A model generated the notes under the pieces. It saw nothing but the letters and a program-made list of their open reading frames with translations, made no database searches and was not told the DNA's origin. The translations under genes and the position numbers were made by a program. From Microvirga sp. KLBC 81 (GTDB lineage Bacteria > Pseudomonadota > Alphaproteobacteria > Rhizobiales > Beijerinckiaceae), in contig NZ_QDAH01000015.1 of NCBI RefSeq assembly GCF_003075415.1, forward strand, positions 28,128 to 92,127: a stretch of DNA of 64,000 nucleotides, in the 5' to 3' direction. Below, one piece after another: positions 1 to 9,615 of the stretch; position 1 is the stretch's first letter; the number at the start of each line of letters is the position of its first letter.

Positions 1-1
1 T

Positions 2-529
2 GATGGTGACGCCATCATCATCAATGGCGGAACCACCACATTCCAGATGGTGCATTATCTGACCGCCCGCCGGATGCAGGTCTTCACCAATTCCTTCGCG
101 ATTGCCGAGCACCTCATCAAGCATTCCAAGAACCAGGTGATGCTGCCGGGTGGCTCTGTCTACCGCGACCAGAGCATCATTCTCTCGCCCTTCGACAACG
201 ACGTGACGCGCAACTTCTATGCGCAGCGCATGTTCATGGGCGCTCAGGGCGTCGGCCCACTCGGCGTGATGGAGCAGGATGCCCTGATCATTCAAGCCGA
301 ACAGAAGCTCATCAACCAAGCCGATGAACTGGTGCTGATGGTGGATTCCACCAAGTTCCAGCGCCGCTCCAGCCTCATTCTCTGTCCGCTCAATCGTGTC
401 TCCGCGCTGATCACCGACGATGGCATCCCGGATTCGGCTCGAGCGATGATCGAGGAAGCGGGCATCAAGCTGATCGTTGCCAATGTCGCGGCAGCCGAGC
501 AGCCAACGAAATCCTCATCGGCAGCGTGA
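2..529 (+). CDS. rhaR: DeoR-family transcriptional regulator, C-terminal part (rhamnose operon regulator), 5' end outside window
   Basis: The frame is open from base 2, so only the C-terminal about 175 residues are present and the N-terminal HTH lies upstream of the window. The visible part resembles the DeoR sugar-phosphate sensor domain: an IIINGGTTT motif at the start, then LPGGSVYRDQSII, and a late VDSTKF segment. It ends 37 bases before rhaS in the same direction. In rhizobial rhaRSTPQUK clusters (established for Rhizobium leguminosarum) rhaR is the DeoR regulator of rhamnose catabolism, and position and order match exactly. The effector is inferred. Confidence 0.85.
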   Translation, partial: DGDAIIINGGTTTFQMVHYLTARRMQVFTNSFAIAEHLIKHSKNQVMLPGGSVYRDQSIILSPFDNDVTRNFYAQRMFMGAQGVGPLGVMEQDALIIQAEQKLINQADELVLMVDSTKFQRRSSLILCPLNRVSALITDDGIPDSARAMIEEAGIKLIVANVAAAEQPTKSSSAA

Positions 530-550
530 AGTCTGCCGGAGGTGTTTTGC

Positions 551-559
551 AAGGGAGGA
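551..559 (+). promoter_or_regulatory. Ribosome binding site of rhaS
   Basis: AAGGGAGGA lies 7 bases before the ATG at 567. This fixes the rhaS start there rather than at an upstream in-frame start at 477 inside rhaR. The protein then begins directly with a signal peptide. Confidence 0.75.
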
Positions 560-566
560 AGAAAAC

Positions 567-1562
567 ATGAAACTATTCGCGAAACTCGCCGTCGGGACCG
601 CTCTGGGCCTCGCCCTTCTCACGGGCGCGGCAAGCGCCGAGAACATCAAGATCGGCGTCGTCGTGAAGTCACTCGGCAACGGCTTCTTCGAGGCTGCCAA
701 CAAGGGCGCTCAGGAAGCGGCGAAAGAGCTCGGCGGGGTCGACGTCATCTACACCGGTCCCACCACCACGACCGCTGAAGGTCAGATCGAGGTGATCAAT
801 GCGCTCATCGCCCAGAAGGTCGATGCGATCGCGATCTCCGCCAACGATCCCGACGCTGTCGTTCCGGCGCTGAAGAAGGCTGCCCAGCGCGGCATCAAGG
901 TGATCTCCTGGGATTCCGGCGTCAACAAGGACGGCCGCATCCTTCATCTCAATCCGTCATCGAACGAGCTCATCGGCAATATGTGCCTGAAGCTCGCAGC
1001 CGATCACCTGCCTGGCGGCAAGGGCGACTTCGCCATCCTGTCGGCCACCTCCACCTCGACGAACCAGAACACCTGGATTGCCGAGATGAAGAAGCAACTG
1101 CCGAAATATCCCGGGCTGAACCTCGTCACGACCGTCTATGGCGACGATCTGGCCGACAAGAGCTACCGCGAAGCCCAGGGCCTACTCACCTCCCACCCGA
1201 ACGTGAAGGTGATCGTTGCTCCCACGACCGTCGGCGTGCTCGCGGCCTCGCAGGCGGTGAAGGATGCCGGCAAGATCGGCCAGGTTTACGTGACTGGCCT
1301 CGGCTTGCCGTCTGAAATGGCGGGTGCGGTCCACTCGGGTGCGACCAAGCAGTTCGCGATCTGGAATCCGATCGATCTCGGTTACTCCGCGACGCAGCTC
1401 GCCTATCGTCTCGTCAAGAAGGAGACCGACGGCAAGCCGGGTTCGGAGATCAATGCCGGCCGCATGGGCAAGATCAAGGTCGGTGACAACGGTGAAGCCG
1501 CCATGGCCGATCCGTTCGTGTATGACGCGAAGAACGTCGACGAATTCGCCAAGATCTTCTGA
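567..1562 (+). CDS. rhaS: Rhamnose ABC transporter, periplasmic substrate-binding protein
   Basis: The 331-residue protein has a cleavable signal peptide (MKLFAKLAVGTALGLALL, cleavage near AASA-EN about residue 23) and a periplasmic binding protein type 1 fold of the ribose/rhamnose class: IKIGVVVKSLGNGFF at the mature N-terminus and the hinge-region segment DAIAISANDPDAV. It captures the sugar in the periplasm for the RhaT/RhaPQ transporter encoded downstream. Gene order (DeoR, binding protein, ATPase, two permeases, mutarotase, kinase) is that of the rhizobial rhamnose operon, which supports rhamnose over other sugars. Specificity is inferred from context. Confidence 0.9.
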   Translation: MKLFAKLAVGTALGLALLTGAASAENIKIGVVVKSLGNGFFEAANKGAQEAAKELGGVDVIYTGPTTTTAEGQIEVINALIAQKVDAIAISANDPDAVVPALKKAAQRGIKVISWDSGVNKDGRILHLNPSSNELIGNMCLKLAADHLPGGKGDFAILSATSTSTNQNTWIAEMKKQLPKYPGLNLVTTVYGDDLADKSYREAQGLLTSHPNVKVIVAPTTVGVLAASQAVKDAGKIGQVYVTGLGLPSEMAGAVHSGATKQFAIWNPIDLGYSATQLAYRLVKKETDGKPGSEINAGRMGKIKVGDNGEAAMADPFVYDAKNVDEFAKIF

Positions 1563-1637
1563 TCTCGACACCCTCAGAGTGAAGGCGCGGGATTCCTGCG
1601 CCTTCCTTGCTCACGTTGGCTCGCGGCGGGAGTTCCC

Positions 1638-3155
1638 ATGTCTGTCGTACAAGCGGTTGCTAAAGATCCAACTCCGCTTCTGGAGATGCGCGGCATTTCC
1701 AAGTCGTTTCCCGGCGTCAAGGCGCTCGATCATGTCGATGTCGTGCTCTACCCGGGAACCGTGACGGCGTTGATCGGCGAGAACGGCGCGGGCAAATCCA
1801 CCCTCGTCAAGATTCTCACAGGCATCTACCAGCCCGATAACGGCGAGATTGTCGTCGATGGCGAGGCTGTCCATTTCGCAAATGCGGAGGCCGCCATTCG
1901 CAGCGGCATCACGGCGATCCATCAGGAAACCGTGCTGTTCGACGAACTCTCGGTTGCCGAAAACATCTTCCTTGGGCACGCGCCTCGTAACCGGTGGGGG
2001 CTCGTGAATTGGGCCGCCATGAATGCGCGCGCCGCAGCGCTGCTGACCTCCATCGATGCGCCGATCAGCCCTTATACGCGGCTGAAGGATCTTTCCATTG
2101 CGCAGCGCCACCTCGTTGCCATCGCACGCGCCTTGTCCGTCGAGGCCCGTATCGTCATCATGGACGAGCCGACGGCGGCGCTGTCCTATAAGGAGGTGGA
2201 GGACCTCTTCCGCATCATCGAACGGCTGAAGCGACAGGGTAAGGCGATCCTCTTCATCAGCCACAAGTTCGAAGAGGTCTATGAGATCGCCGAGCGGTTC
2301 GTGGTCTTCCGTGACGGGCGCTCGATCGGTGCCGGATTGCTGTCGCAAACCAGCCAGGACGAGATCGTGCGCATGATGGTCGGCCGCTCGGTCGATCACG
2401 TGTTTCCCAAAACAGACGTCGCCATCGGTAGCACCGTTCTGAAGGTTTCCGGATACTCCCATCCGACGGAATTCGACAGCATCTCATTCGGGCTGCGCCG
2501 TGGCGAAATCCTTGGCCTGTACGGTCTCGTCGGAGCAGGGCGTTCGGAATTCTGCCAATCTCTCTTCGGCATCACGCGCCCAAGTGCGGGAACCCTCGAG
2601 CTCGAAGGGCACTCCATCCAGATCCGCTCTCCGTCGGACGCCATTTCGGCTGGCATCGTCTATGTGCCGGAAGAGCGCGGCCGTCATGGGGCCGTGCTTC
2701 AGATGCCTATTTTCCAGAACTTCTCCATGGCCACTCTGGCCAAGACGACGCGGGCCGGCTTCCTCCGGCAGGCCGAGGAATTCGCCTTGGCGCGCAAGTA
2801 TGCGGAGCGGCTCGACCTGCGTGCGGCCGCCTTGTCGGTCCCGGTCGGTACCCTGTCTGGCGGCAATCAGCAGAAGGTCGTCATCGGCAAGTGGCTCGCC
2901 ACCAAGCCGAAGGTGATCATTCTGGACGAGCCGACGAAGGGGATCGACATCGGCTCCAAGGCTGCCGTGCATGCCTTCATGAGCGAACTCGCGGGGGAGG
3001 GCCTCAGCGTGATCATGGTGTCGTCCGAGCTACCCGAAATCCTCGGCATGTCCGACCGGGTGATGGTGATGCGCGAAGGGCGGATGGCCGGCATCTGGAA
3101 CCGGGAGGGGCTCGACGCCGAAATGCTGGTGCGCGCCGCCACCGGCAACGAGTGA
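1638..3155 (+). CDS. rhaT: Rhamnose ABC transporter ATP-binding protein (double ATPase)
   Basis: The 505-residue protein carries two tandem ABC ATPase domains, the usual form for ribose/rhamnose-type importers. Domain 1 has Walker A GENGAGKS (residues 47-54) and Walker B VIMDEPTAA. Domain 2 has a degenerate P-loop (GLVGAGRSE), a clear LSGGNQQK signature and ILDEPTKGID. Degeneration of one site is normal for this family. It should energise import through RhaP and RhaQ. The gene sits 75 bases after rhaS and 16 bases before rhaP, so it is in the same operon. Confidence 0.93.
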   Translation: MSVVQAVAKDPTPLLEMRGISKSFPGVKALDHVDVVLYPGTVTALIGENGAGKSTLVKILTGIYQPDNGEIVVDGEAVHFANAEAAIRSGITAIHQETVLFDELSVAENIFLGHAPRNRWGLVNWAAMNARAAALLTSIDAPISPYTRLKDLSIAQRHLVAIARALSVEARIVIMDEPTAALSYKEVEDLFRIIERLKRQGKAILFISHKFEEVYEIAERFVVFRDGRSIGAGLLSQTSQDEIVRMMVGRSVDHVFPKTDVAIGSTVLKVSGYSHPTEFDSISFGLRRGEILGLYGLVGAGRSEFCQSLFGITRPSAGTLELEGHSIQIRSPSDAISAGIVYVPEERGRHGAVLQMPIFQNFSMATLAKTTRAGFLRQAEEFALARKYAERLDLRAAALSVPVGTLSGGNQQKVVIGKWLATKPKVIILDEPTKGIDIGSKAAVHAFMSELAGEGLSVIMVSSELPEILGMSDRVMVMREGRMAGIWNREGLDAEMLVRAATGNE

Positions 3156-3171
3156 TGGGAAGAGAGACGCC

Positions 3172-4191
3172 ATGAGCCGGATTCTGAAGTACCGCGAACT
3201 CCTGCTGGTGGCGATCATCGTCGTGCTGATCGCCGCCTTCTCCTATCGCGCGCCGGGCTTCGCCTCGCCCAAGAGCCTCGCCAACATCTTCAACGACACC
3301 GCCATCCTGATCATACTGGCGCTTGGTCAGATGGCGGTGATCCTGACAAAGTCCATCGATCTGTCCGTGGCGGCGAACCTGTCCTTCACCGGTATGGCGG
3401 TTGCGATGCTCAATGCCGCCTATCCGGGCATTCCGCTGCCGCTCCTGATCCTGGCGGCCCTCGCCATTGGAGCCATTCTCGGCGCCGTTAACGGCTTCAT
3501 GGTGTGGAAGATCGGCATTCCTGCCATCGTGGCGACGCTCGGCACGCTCACGATCTATCGCGGCATGGCCTTCGTGCTCTCGGGCGGTGCCTGGGTTAAC
3601 CAGACTCAGATGACGCCGGTCTTCCTCAACACGCCACGCATGCCGGTGCTCGGCCTTCCCCTGCTCGGCTGGACGGCGATCCTGGTGATCGCTCTTGTCG
3701 CCGTGTTGTTCACGCGCACGGTCTTCGGGCGGTCCCTTTATGCCGCCGGCGGAAACCCCACCGCAGCACTTTATGCCGGCGTCGACGTCGGTCGCACGAA
3801 GTTCTTTGCCTTCGTTCTGTCGGGTGCTCTAGCAGGGCTTTGCGGCTATCTCTGGGTGTCGCGCTATGCGGTCGCTTACGTGGATATCGCCGCCGGCTTC
3901 GAGCTCGACACGGTTGCGGCCTGCGTGATCGGCGGCATCTCGACGTTGGGCGGTATCGGTTCCGTCGGCGGAGCCGTGTTGGGCGCGCTCTTCCTCGGGG
4001 TAATCAAGAACGCGCTTCCGGTGATCAACATCTCTCCGTTCTGGCAGATGGCGATTTCCGGCCTGGTGATCATCATCGCCGTTCTCTTCAATGCCCGTCA
4101 GGAGCGCCGCAAGGGCCGTCTTATCCTGCGCGATGCTGCCAAGCGCCGCCCGTCCCGGATCGAGGCCCCTGTTGAAGGAGCAGCCGCATGA
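3172..4191 (+). CDS. rhaP: Rhamnose ABC transporter permease
   Basis: The 339-residue inner-membrane protein is a BPD_transp_2 (RbsC-like) permease. It has repeated hydrophobic helices, the motif LTKSIDLSVAANLSF and the conserved loop GGISTLGGIGSVGGAVLG near residues 246-263. It pairs with RhaQ to form the channel served by RhaT and RhaS. The start follows a GAGAGA-type ribosome site just after rhaT. Its stop overlaps the rhaQ start as ATGA, suggesting translational coupling. Confidence 0.92.
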   Translation: MSRILKYRELLLVAIIVVLIAAFSYRAPGFASPKSLANIFNDTAILIILALGQMAVILTKSIDLSVAANLSFTGMAVAMLNAAYPGIPLPLLILAALAIGAILGAVNGFMVWKIGIPAIVATLGTLTIYRGMAFVLSGGAWVNQTQMTPVFLNTPRMPVLGLPLLGWTAILVIALVAVLFTRTVFGRSLYAAGGNPTAALYAGVDVGRTKFFAFVLSGALAGLCGYLWVSRYAVAYVDIAAGFELDTVAACVIGGISTLGGIGSVGGAVLGALFLGVIKNALPVINISPFWQMAISGLVIIIAVLFNARQERRKGRLILRDAAKRRPSRIEAPVEGAAA

Positions 4192-5234
4192 GCATCATGA
4201 CAGCCGACAAGCAGCCCGTGCGCCATATCCCCGACAAGCTCTCGACACCCATCGGGCGGCTTCTGGGGAGCTGGGAGACGCTTCTCGCCGCAGTCGCCAT
4301 TGCGATCTTCATCGCCAACTCGCTGGCCTCGCCGCACTTCCTCGATCCGTGGAACCTGTCGGACGCCACCTACAACTTCACCGAGAAGGCGATGATCGCC
4401 TTCGCGATGACGCTGCTGATCATCTCAGGGGAAATCGACCTGTCGGTTGCAGCGATCATCGCGCTCGCCTCGACCGCCATGGGAGCGGCCGCCCAGGCCG
4501 GATTCCAGACGCCGGCGCTGGTCGGTATCGGCCTCGGCGTCGGTCTTCTGTGCGGTGCGTTCAACGGGTTATTGGTGGCCTGCATCGGTTTGCCGTCCAT
4601 CGTGGTGACAATCGGTACTATGAGCCTGTTCCGTGGCATTGCGCAGATCGTTCTCGGCGATCAGGCCTATGGCGGCTACCCTGCGAGCTTCGCCTGGTTC
4701 GGCCAAGGCTACATGTCGGATTTCTCCTGGTGGCCGACGCTTCCCGGGTTCGAGGTCGTCACCTTTGAGATGGTGGCTTTCGTGCTCTTCGCCGTTGTCT
4801 TCGGAATCCTGCTGCACCGGACGACCTTCGGGCGCCGGATCTACGCCATCGGCAACAATGCCTTTGCGGCGCAGTTTTCCGGCATTCCCGTACAGCGCAC
4901 GAAGTTCATCCTGTTTCTGCTGACCGGTCTGATGAGCGGCTTTGCGGCCGTATGCCTGACCTCGCGTTTGGGTTCGACCCGGCACACCATCGCGGCCGGT
5001 TGGGAACTTGAGGCCATCACCATGGCGGTGCTCGGCGGGGTGAGCATTCTGGGAGGTTCTGGCACCATTCTGGGCGTGGTCCTTGCAGCCATCGTCATGG
5101 GCCTCGTCACCTTCGGGTTGGGCCTGCTCAACGTGCCCGGCATCGTTATGTCCATCTTCATCGGCCTGCTGTTGATCCTCGTGATCGCGCTGCCGATCGT
5201 CTTCCGCCGCATCCGCTCGAGAGCATCCGCATGA
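4188..5234 (+). CDS. rhaQ: Rhamnose ABC transporter permease, second subunit
   Basis: The 348-residue membrane protein is a BPD_transp_2 permease homologous to RhaP. It shows [17 protein letters not shown] in the first half and the [19 protein letters not shown] loop in the second. It overlaps rhaP by 4 bases and rhaU by 4 bases (ATGA at both junctions), so the three genes are translationally coupled. It is expected to form the heterodimeric transmembrane channel with RhaP. Assignment to rhamnose rests on the operon context. Confidence 0.92.
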   Translation: MSIMTADKQPVRHIPDKLSTPIGRLLGSWETLLAAVAIAIFIANSLASPHFLDPWNLSDATYNFTEKAMIAFAMTLLIISGEIDLSVAAIIALASTAMGAAAQAGFQTPALVGIGLGVGLLCGAFNGLLVACIGLPSIVVTIGTMSLFRGIAQIVLGDQAYGGYPASFAWFGQGYMSDFSWWPTLPGFEVVTFEMVAFVLFAVVFGILLHRTTFGRRIYAIGNNAFAAQFSGIPVQRTKFILFLLTGLMSGFAAVCLTSRLGSTRHTIAAGWELEAITMAVLGGVSILGGSGTILGVVLAAIVMGLVTFGLGLLNVPGIVMSIFIGLLLILVIALPIVFRRIRSRASA

Positions 5235-5554
5235 GTGCAAAGGAAAAGTACGCGTTCAAGATGCAGCTCAATCCCGGAATGGAGGAAGAATATCGCCGCC
5301 GCCATGACGAGATCTGGCCCGAACTGGTGGAGCTTTTGAAGGATGCGGGCGTCGAGGATTATTCGATCCACCTCGATCGGGAGACCAACATTCTCTTCGC
5401 CGTGCTTTGGCGGCCTGTGAACCACAACATGACCGATCTGCCGAGCCACCCCGTGATGAAGCGCTGGTGGGCCTACATGGCCGATATCATGGCAACGAAC
5501 CCGGACAACTCGCCGGTTGAGAAGCCTCTCGCTACCGTCTTCCACATGGTCTGA
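5231..5554 (+). CDS. rhaU: L-rhamnose mutarotase
   Basis: The 107-residue cytoplasmic enzyme interconverts the anomers of L-rhamnose. Features typical of the RhaM/RhaU family are [25 protein letters not shown] split by the conserved His (HDEIWPEL near residues 26-33), YSIHLD, and the Trp-rich WWAYMADIM near residue 78. Its length (about 105) is normal for the family. The start overlaps the rhaQ stop. In Rhizobium leguminosarum the equivalent gene is rhaU; E. coli calls it rhaM. This is the strongest single marker that the cluster handles rhamnose. Confidence 0.93.
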   Translation: MSAKEKYAFKMQLNPGMEEEYRRRHDEIWPELVELLKDAGVEDYSIHLDRETNILFAVLWRPVNHNMTDLPSHPVMKRWWAYMADIMATNPDNSPVEKPLATVFHMV

Positions 5555-5557
5555 CCC

Positions 5558-6925
5558 ATGAAAGTCGCAGTGCTCGATGTCGGCAAGACGAACGTCAAGG
5601 CCGTTGTCGTCGATGTGGCGGCCGGGCGGGAGCTCGCCGCGCGCACGAAACCGAACAAGGTGCTGACGGACGGACCTTATCCTCATTTCGACGTGGATGG
5701 GATCTTCGCGTTCTTTCTGGAGTCCTTGAAGCAGCTCAATGCCGAGTTTGGATTCGAGGCCATCTCTATCACGGCTCACGGCGCGAGCGGTGCGCTTCTT
5801 GGTGAGGACGGCTTGGCATTGCCGGTGCTGGACTACGAGTTCCGTTACCCGGAAGAAATCGATGATGCGTATGATGGGATCAGGCCATCGTTCCGGGAGA
5901 CTTTCTCACCTCGTCTTCCGGGCGGGCTTAATCTCGGTGCACAGCTCCATTACCAGAAGACCGCCTTTCCGGATGCGTTCAGGGAGGTGCGGACGATCGT
6001 CACTTATCCGCAATACTGGGGCTGGCGGCTGACAGGGGTTGCGGCCACCGAGGTCACATCGCTCGGGTGCCACACGGATCTGTGGCTACCGCGCGTAGGC
6101 ATGTTTTCCGGCCTCGTTGATAGCCTCGGGATTGCCGGCAAACTGGCACCCGTCAAGAAACCATCGGATATGCTGGGTTACGTGACTGACGAGATCGCGG
6201 CGGAGATCGGGCTTGCCGGTCCCGTTCCGGTCTTCTGCGGTATCCACGATTCCAATGCCTCTCTGCTGCCGCATCTCCTTCAGCGCGAGGCGCCTTTCGC
6301 CGTGGTGTCGACAGGCACCTGGGTCGTGCTTTTCGCAGTCGGCGGAGACCTCGATCATCTCGATCCCGGGCGCGATACGCTGGCCAATGTCGATGCTCTC
6401 GGCCGTGCCGTTCCCTCGGCCCGGTTCATGGGGGGACGCGAGTTCGAGATCCTGACGGGAGGGCAGGGGACGGATACCCATGAGGCTGTGGCACGTGTCG
6501 TCGAAGAAGGCATTTGCCTGACGCCGAGCGTCGTCCCGGGATGTGGCCCCTATCCTCATGCCGAGCACCGTATCGTGAATGCGCCGCAAGGGCTGAACCC
6601 GGACGAGACCTATGTGGCAGCCTCCCTCTATGCCGCTTTGATGACGAGAGCCTGTCTCGATCTCACCGGAGCGGCAGGCCCCATCGTCGTAGAGGGGCCA
6701 TTCGCCCGAAATGAACTCTACATTGAGGCTCTGGCCAAGGCGATCGGACGTCCGGTGATCGCAGTCGCCGGATCGACAGGTACGAGTGTCGGCGCGGCTC
6801 TTCTTGCTTCCGGCCTCTCTGCGACGACAGCCGCTCAGACCGAGCCAGCGAGTGCCACCTGCCATCTGCCTGAGAGCTTCCAGCAATATTGCCGGGATTG
6901 GAACAAACTGGTGCAGGCTGGGTGA
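5558..6925 (+). CDS. rhaK: Rhamnose kinase, FGGY family
   Basis: The 455-residue sugar kinase has the N-terminal phosphate-binding segment AVLDVGKTNVKAVVVDV (residues 3-19), the mid-protein CGIHDSNASLLPHL motif with its catalytic-type Asp, and a C-terminal adenosine-site segment GSTGTSVGAALLA. It follows rhaU by 3 bases and closes the operon. In R. leguminosarum RhaK phosphorylates rhamnose (or rhamnulose) and is also needed for transport activity of the ABC system. No isomerase or aldolase gene (rhaI, rhaD) is present in the window; in rhizobia these lie on the other side of rhaR, outside this sequence. Confidence 0.88.
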   Translation: MKVAVLDVGKTNVKAVVVDVAAGRELAARTKPNKVLTDGPYPHFDVDGIFAFFLESLKQLNAEFGFEAISITAHGASGALLGEDGLALPVLDYEFRYPEEIDDAYDGIRPSFRETFSPRLPGGLNLGAQLHYQKTAFPDAFREVRTIVTYPQYWGWRLTGVAATEVTSLGCHTDLWLPRVGMFSGLVDSLGIAGKLAPVKKPSDMLGYVTDEIAAEIGLAGPVPVFCGIHDSNASLLPHLLQREAPFAVVSTGTWVVLFAVGGDLDHLDPGRDTLANVDALGRAVPSARFMGGREFEILTGGQGTDTHEAVARVVEEGICLTPSVVPGCGPYPHAEHRIVNAPQGLNPDETYVAASLYAALMTRACLDLTGAAGPIVVEGPFARNELYIEALAKAIGRPVIAVAGSTGTSVGAALLASGLSATTAAQTEPASATCHLPESFQQYCRDWNKLVQAG

Positions 6926-6938
6926 GCCGATCGGCGCT

Positions 6939-7346
6939 CTACGCTTCAGGTGCAATCATAAGGGCATGGACCACGCTATCCTCGGAAGGTGGGTCCATCA
7001 GCTCCCAGTTTCCGAACAGATCGACGGTCGTGTGGCCGGGCATGTCCTTGCCAAGGTAAAGCAGGATCTCGACCCAGGGGCGGCCGTAGGCGCGCGGCGT
7101 AACCTTCGTGACCTGGCCGAAGAAGCCGGTCAGCGGACAGCGAACGAACTCGCCGATCTCAGGCGCCCGGCTTTGTTCCCGTACCAGCATCTCTTCAGCT
7201 GCCCGAAGTTTAGCCCGCAGCCTCTCCACCCTTGCCCTGAGTTCCGCGACACGCCTCGTGCAAGGGCCCTCCTGAAGCTCATGCAGCTTCGGGCTGAGTG
7301 CCAGGCTCTCGTTGTAGTCGGCCGGCGATAGCGGAAACATCCCCAT
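6939..7346 (-). CDS. Hypothetical coiled-coil protein
   Basis: This 135-residue protein is of unrecognised function. Residues about 25-60 form a heptad-rich coiled coil (RRVAELRARVERLRAKLRAA). A compact C-terminal part (GEFVRCPLTGFFGQVTKVTP) could be an SH3-like or KOW-like beta domain for small-molecule or RNA contact, which is only a guess. An AAAGGAT ribosome site lies 7 bases before the ATG. It is convergent with rhaK, with 13 bases between stops. Confidence 0.65.
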   Translation of the reverse strand: MGMFPLSPADYNESLALSPKLHELQEGPCTRRVAELRARVERLRAKLRAAEEMLVREQSRAPEIGEFVRCPLTGFFGQVTKVTPRAYGRPWVEILLYLGKDMPGHTTVDLFGNWELMDPPSEDSVVHALMIAPEA

Positions 7347-7477
7347 GACAGATCCTTTCTGAATAAGAATTTGGCGTTTTCAGCGCGGACGACAAGCCAC
7401 TCTAACGGGTGAGTGGAACGCGAACTCGCCAAGTTCGGTTGACTTCCGTGGCGAATGTCTAAGGCAAGGATTGGCGG

Positions 7478-8221
7478 TTGGGCGGCTCTTCCCGCAAAGG
7501 TTTGTCAAGCTGGAACAGAAGTCTGGTCCTCCTGATGGCAGTGGCGCTCCCCGAGGCAGGGGCCGCTCAGGGGCAGAATCCACCCTTGCCGCCGCCAAGA
7601 CCGGACAGGCCTGCGCCCCCTGAAAAGCCTGATGGGAAACCGCCTGTTGGAGAGAGTGCTGAGCAGAAAGCGACGGATGCCGATGATCCGGATACCGCCT
7701 GCATCGAGCGTCTGACCAAGCTGGGGCTTCGCTTCGAGAAGCGTCCGCCTGTGCAGGAGAATGCCTGCAGGATTGGCAACCCTGTCTCCGTCTCGGTGCT
7801 TCCGAATGGGGTGGAGGTCGCGCCGGCCTCGCTGATGGAGTGCTCCTTTGCTGAGGGTTTGGTGCGGTGGGTGAACGAGGTCGTCATTCCCCGCACGAGC
7901 GAGCACTTCCAAAGCGCGCCGACAAAACTGCTGATCGGAACATCCTACCAGTGCCGCGATCAACGGTCCGGAGCCAAGCTGAGTGAGCATGCCTTTGGGA
8001 ACAGCGTGGACGTGATGGGCTTCGAGTTCGACAAGCGCCCGCCGCTGACGGTCCGTGTTCAGGCCGAAGGTTCCCCTGAGGCCGCTTTCCAGTCAGCTGT
8101 CCAGAAGGATGCTTGCGCGATTTTCTCGACCGTGCTCGGGCCGGGCGCCGATGATGACCACGACGATCACCTTCATCTCGATATGCGCGTGCGCAAGGGT
8201 GACTATCGCATTTGCCAGTGA
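7478..8221 (+). CDS. Extensin-like family protein, secreted
   Basis: The 247-residue protein starts at a TTG (AAGGA 7 bases upstream); later ATGs would remove the signal sequence. A signal peptide is followed by a proline-rich linker (PPLPPPRPDRPAPPEKP) and a C-terminal extensin-like domain. That domain contains SEHAFGNSVDV and DDHDDHLHLD, the His/Asp metal-ligand pattern shared with D-Ala-D-Ala metallopeptidase-like folds. A periplasmic cell-wall role is plausible. It precedes an L,D-transpeptidase gene, consistent with peptidoglycan remodelling. Confidence 0.8.
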   Translation: MGGSSRKGLSSWNRSLVLLMAVALPEAGAAQGQNPPLPPPRPDRPAPPEKPDGKPPVGESAEQKATDADDPDTACIERLTKLGLRFEKRPPVQENACRIGNPVSVSVLPNGVEVAPASLMECSFAEGLVRWVNEVVIPRTSEHFQSAPTKLLIGTSYQCRDQRSGAKLSEHAFGNSVDVMGFEFDKRPPLTVRVQAEGSPEAAFQSAVQKDACAIFSTVLGPGADDDHDDHLHLDMRVRKGDYRICQ

Positions 8222-8296
8222 TGCAGGGAACGAGCAGCAGGCTTTCGTCTTTATGTTCACTCGTCTCACAGCGAGGCGAACGGAGTGGAGTAGGTG

Positions 8297-9280
8297 ATGA
8301 AGGTTCTGATGCGTGCCGCGTTGGGTCTGTCGTGCATGACTGGAGGGGCGGCCGCCGCCCCGCAGATCCTGGATATGGAGGCCGTGAATGCCGCCAATTT
8401 CTCTGCGAAGGTTGAAAATGGCGTCAGTCCAGTTCTCATCAAAGCGCAGGTTTTGCTCGACCGTGCGCGGTTTTCTCCCGGCGCGATCGATGGGCGGAAT
8501 GGCGAGAACATGCAGAACGCGATCAAAGCCTTCGAAAAGGCGCGTGGGGTTAAAATCGACGGAGCTCTCGACGAAGAACTGTGGCGAAAACTGAACGAAG
8601 CCTCATCCGATCCGGTCCTCATGACCTACACGATCAGCGATGAGGACGTGAAAGGACCTTTTACAGCGATCCCTGAGAAGATGGAGGAGTTGGCAGAGCT
8701 GGAGCGGTTGTCCTATTCCAGTCCGGAAGAGCTCCTGGCTGAAAAATTCCACATGGATGTAGACCTGCTGAAGGAACTCAACCCCGATAAGCGCTTCGAC
8801 CAAGCGGGCACTTCGATCGTCGTCGCCAATGTTGCGCCGCCTTCAGCCGCGAACGAACAGGCCAAGGAGATCGAGAAGATCGAAGTGGTCAAAAGCGAGC
8901 ACCTCCTGCGAGTGATCGGAAAGGACGGAGCGGTGCTTGCCACCTACCCGGCTTCCATCGGAAGCGAGGAGAAGCCCGCGCCCGCAGGCTCGCACACCAT
9001 ACGCGCCGTCGCGCGCAATCCCACCTACACCTACAATCCTGACTATGCCTTCAAGGGCGTGAAGGCGAAGGAGAAGTTCGAGATCAAGCCTGGGCCCAAT
9101 AATCCTGCCGGCTCGACCTGGATTGATCTTTCCGTCGAGTCCTTCGGTATCCATGGCACGCCGGAGCCGGAGAAAGTCGGCAAGGCCTATTCCAATGGCT
9201 GCGTTCGGCTGACGAACTGGGATGTCGAGGAGCTTGCAGGCATGGTCAAGAAAGGGATGCCGGTCGTCTTTCTCGACTGA
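8297..9280 (+). CDS. L,D-transpeptidase (YkuD domain) with N-terminal peptidoglycan-binding domain
   Basis: The protein is about 327 residues with a signal peptide ending near GGAAAA. A peptidoglycan-binding_1 domain follows (LLDRARFSPGAIDG), then a LysM-like stretch (YSSPEELLAEKF) and a YkuD catalytic domain with the His-X-Gly...Ser-X-Gly-Cys pattern (FGIHGTPEP and YSNGCVRLTNWD; Cys is the nucleophile). It should form 3-3 crosslinks or anchor proteins to peptidoglycan in the periplasm. The start codons GTG 8294 and ATG 8297 are adjacent; ATG is preferred. Confidence 0.9.
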   Translation: MKVLMRAALGLSCMTGGAAAAPQILDMEAVNAANFSAKVENGVSPVLIKAQVLLDRARFSPGAIDGRNGENMQNAIKAFEKARGVKIDGALDEELWRKLNEASSDPVLMTYTISDEDVKGPFTAIPEKMEELAELERLSYSSPEELLAEKFHMDVDLLKELNPDKRFDQAGTSIVVANVAPPSAANEQAKEIEKIEVVKSEHLLRVIGKDGAVLATYPASIGSEEKPAPAGSHTIRAVARNPTYTYNPDYAFKGVKAKEKFEIKPGPNNPAGSTWIDLSVESFGIHGTPEPEKVGKAYSNGCVRLTNWDVEELAGMVKKGMPVVFLD

Positions 9281-9296
9281 CAGGTGAGGACGGCCT

Positions 9297-9572
9297 TCAA
9301 TCGTCGTTGGCGGAGTTCAGCTGGTCAGGCTTCAGGCCCTCATCAACCTCGGTATCGTGCATCCTGACGAGCCATTCCAGTTGCTCCTGCACGAAGTTGG
9401 GGTCGCTGTGGAAGCGCATGGCACAGGCCACGAGGAAAATCGCGATTTCGGGAAGATCCTCATCGCCCATATCGGGCAGTACAAGCTCCAGCTCCGTCAT
9501 GTTGCTGGCCGTCACGATGGCTGCCTCGTTGGGAGGAATGACGGTGCCACTGCTGTCGGGAGGAAGGGCCAT
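9297..9572 (-). CDS. Hypothetical acidic protein
   Basis: This 91-residue protein of unknown function is acidic, with no membrane segment (TELELVLPDMGDEDLPEIA; FVQEQLEWLVRMHD). The longer frame up to 9671 begins inside an interspersed repeat copy, so the internal ATG at 9572 is preferred. It is convergent with the L,D-transpeptidase gene, with 16 bases between. Confidence 0.5.
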   Translation of the reverse strand: MALPPDSSGTVIPPNEAAIVTASNMTELELVLPDMGDEDLPEIAIFLVACAMRFHSDPNFVQEQLEWLVRMHDTEVDEGLKPDQLNSANDD

Positions 9573-9615
9573 GAGGGTGTCTTTCACTTTTTGAATTTCA
9601 GGCTCTCTGCCGATT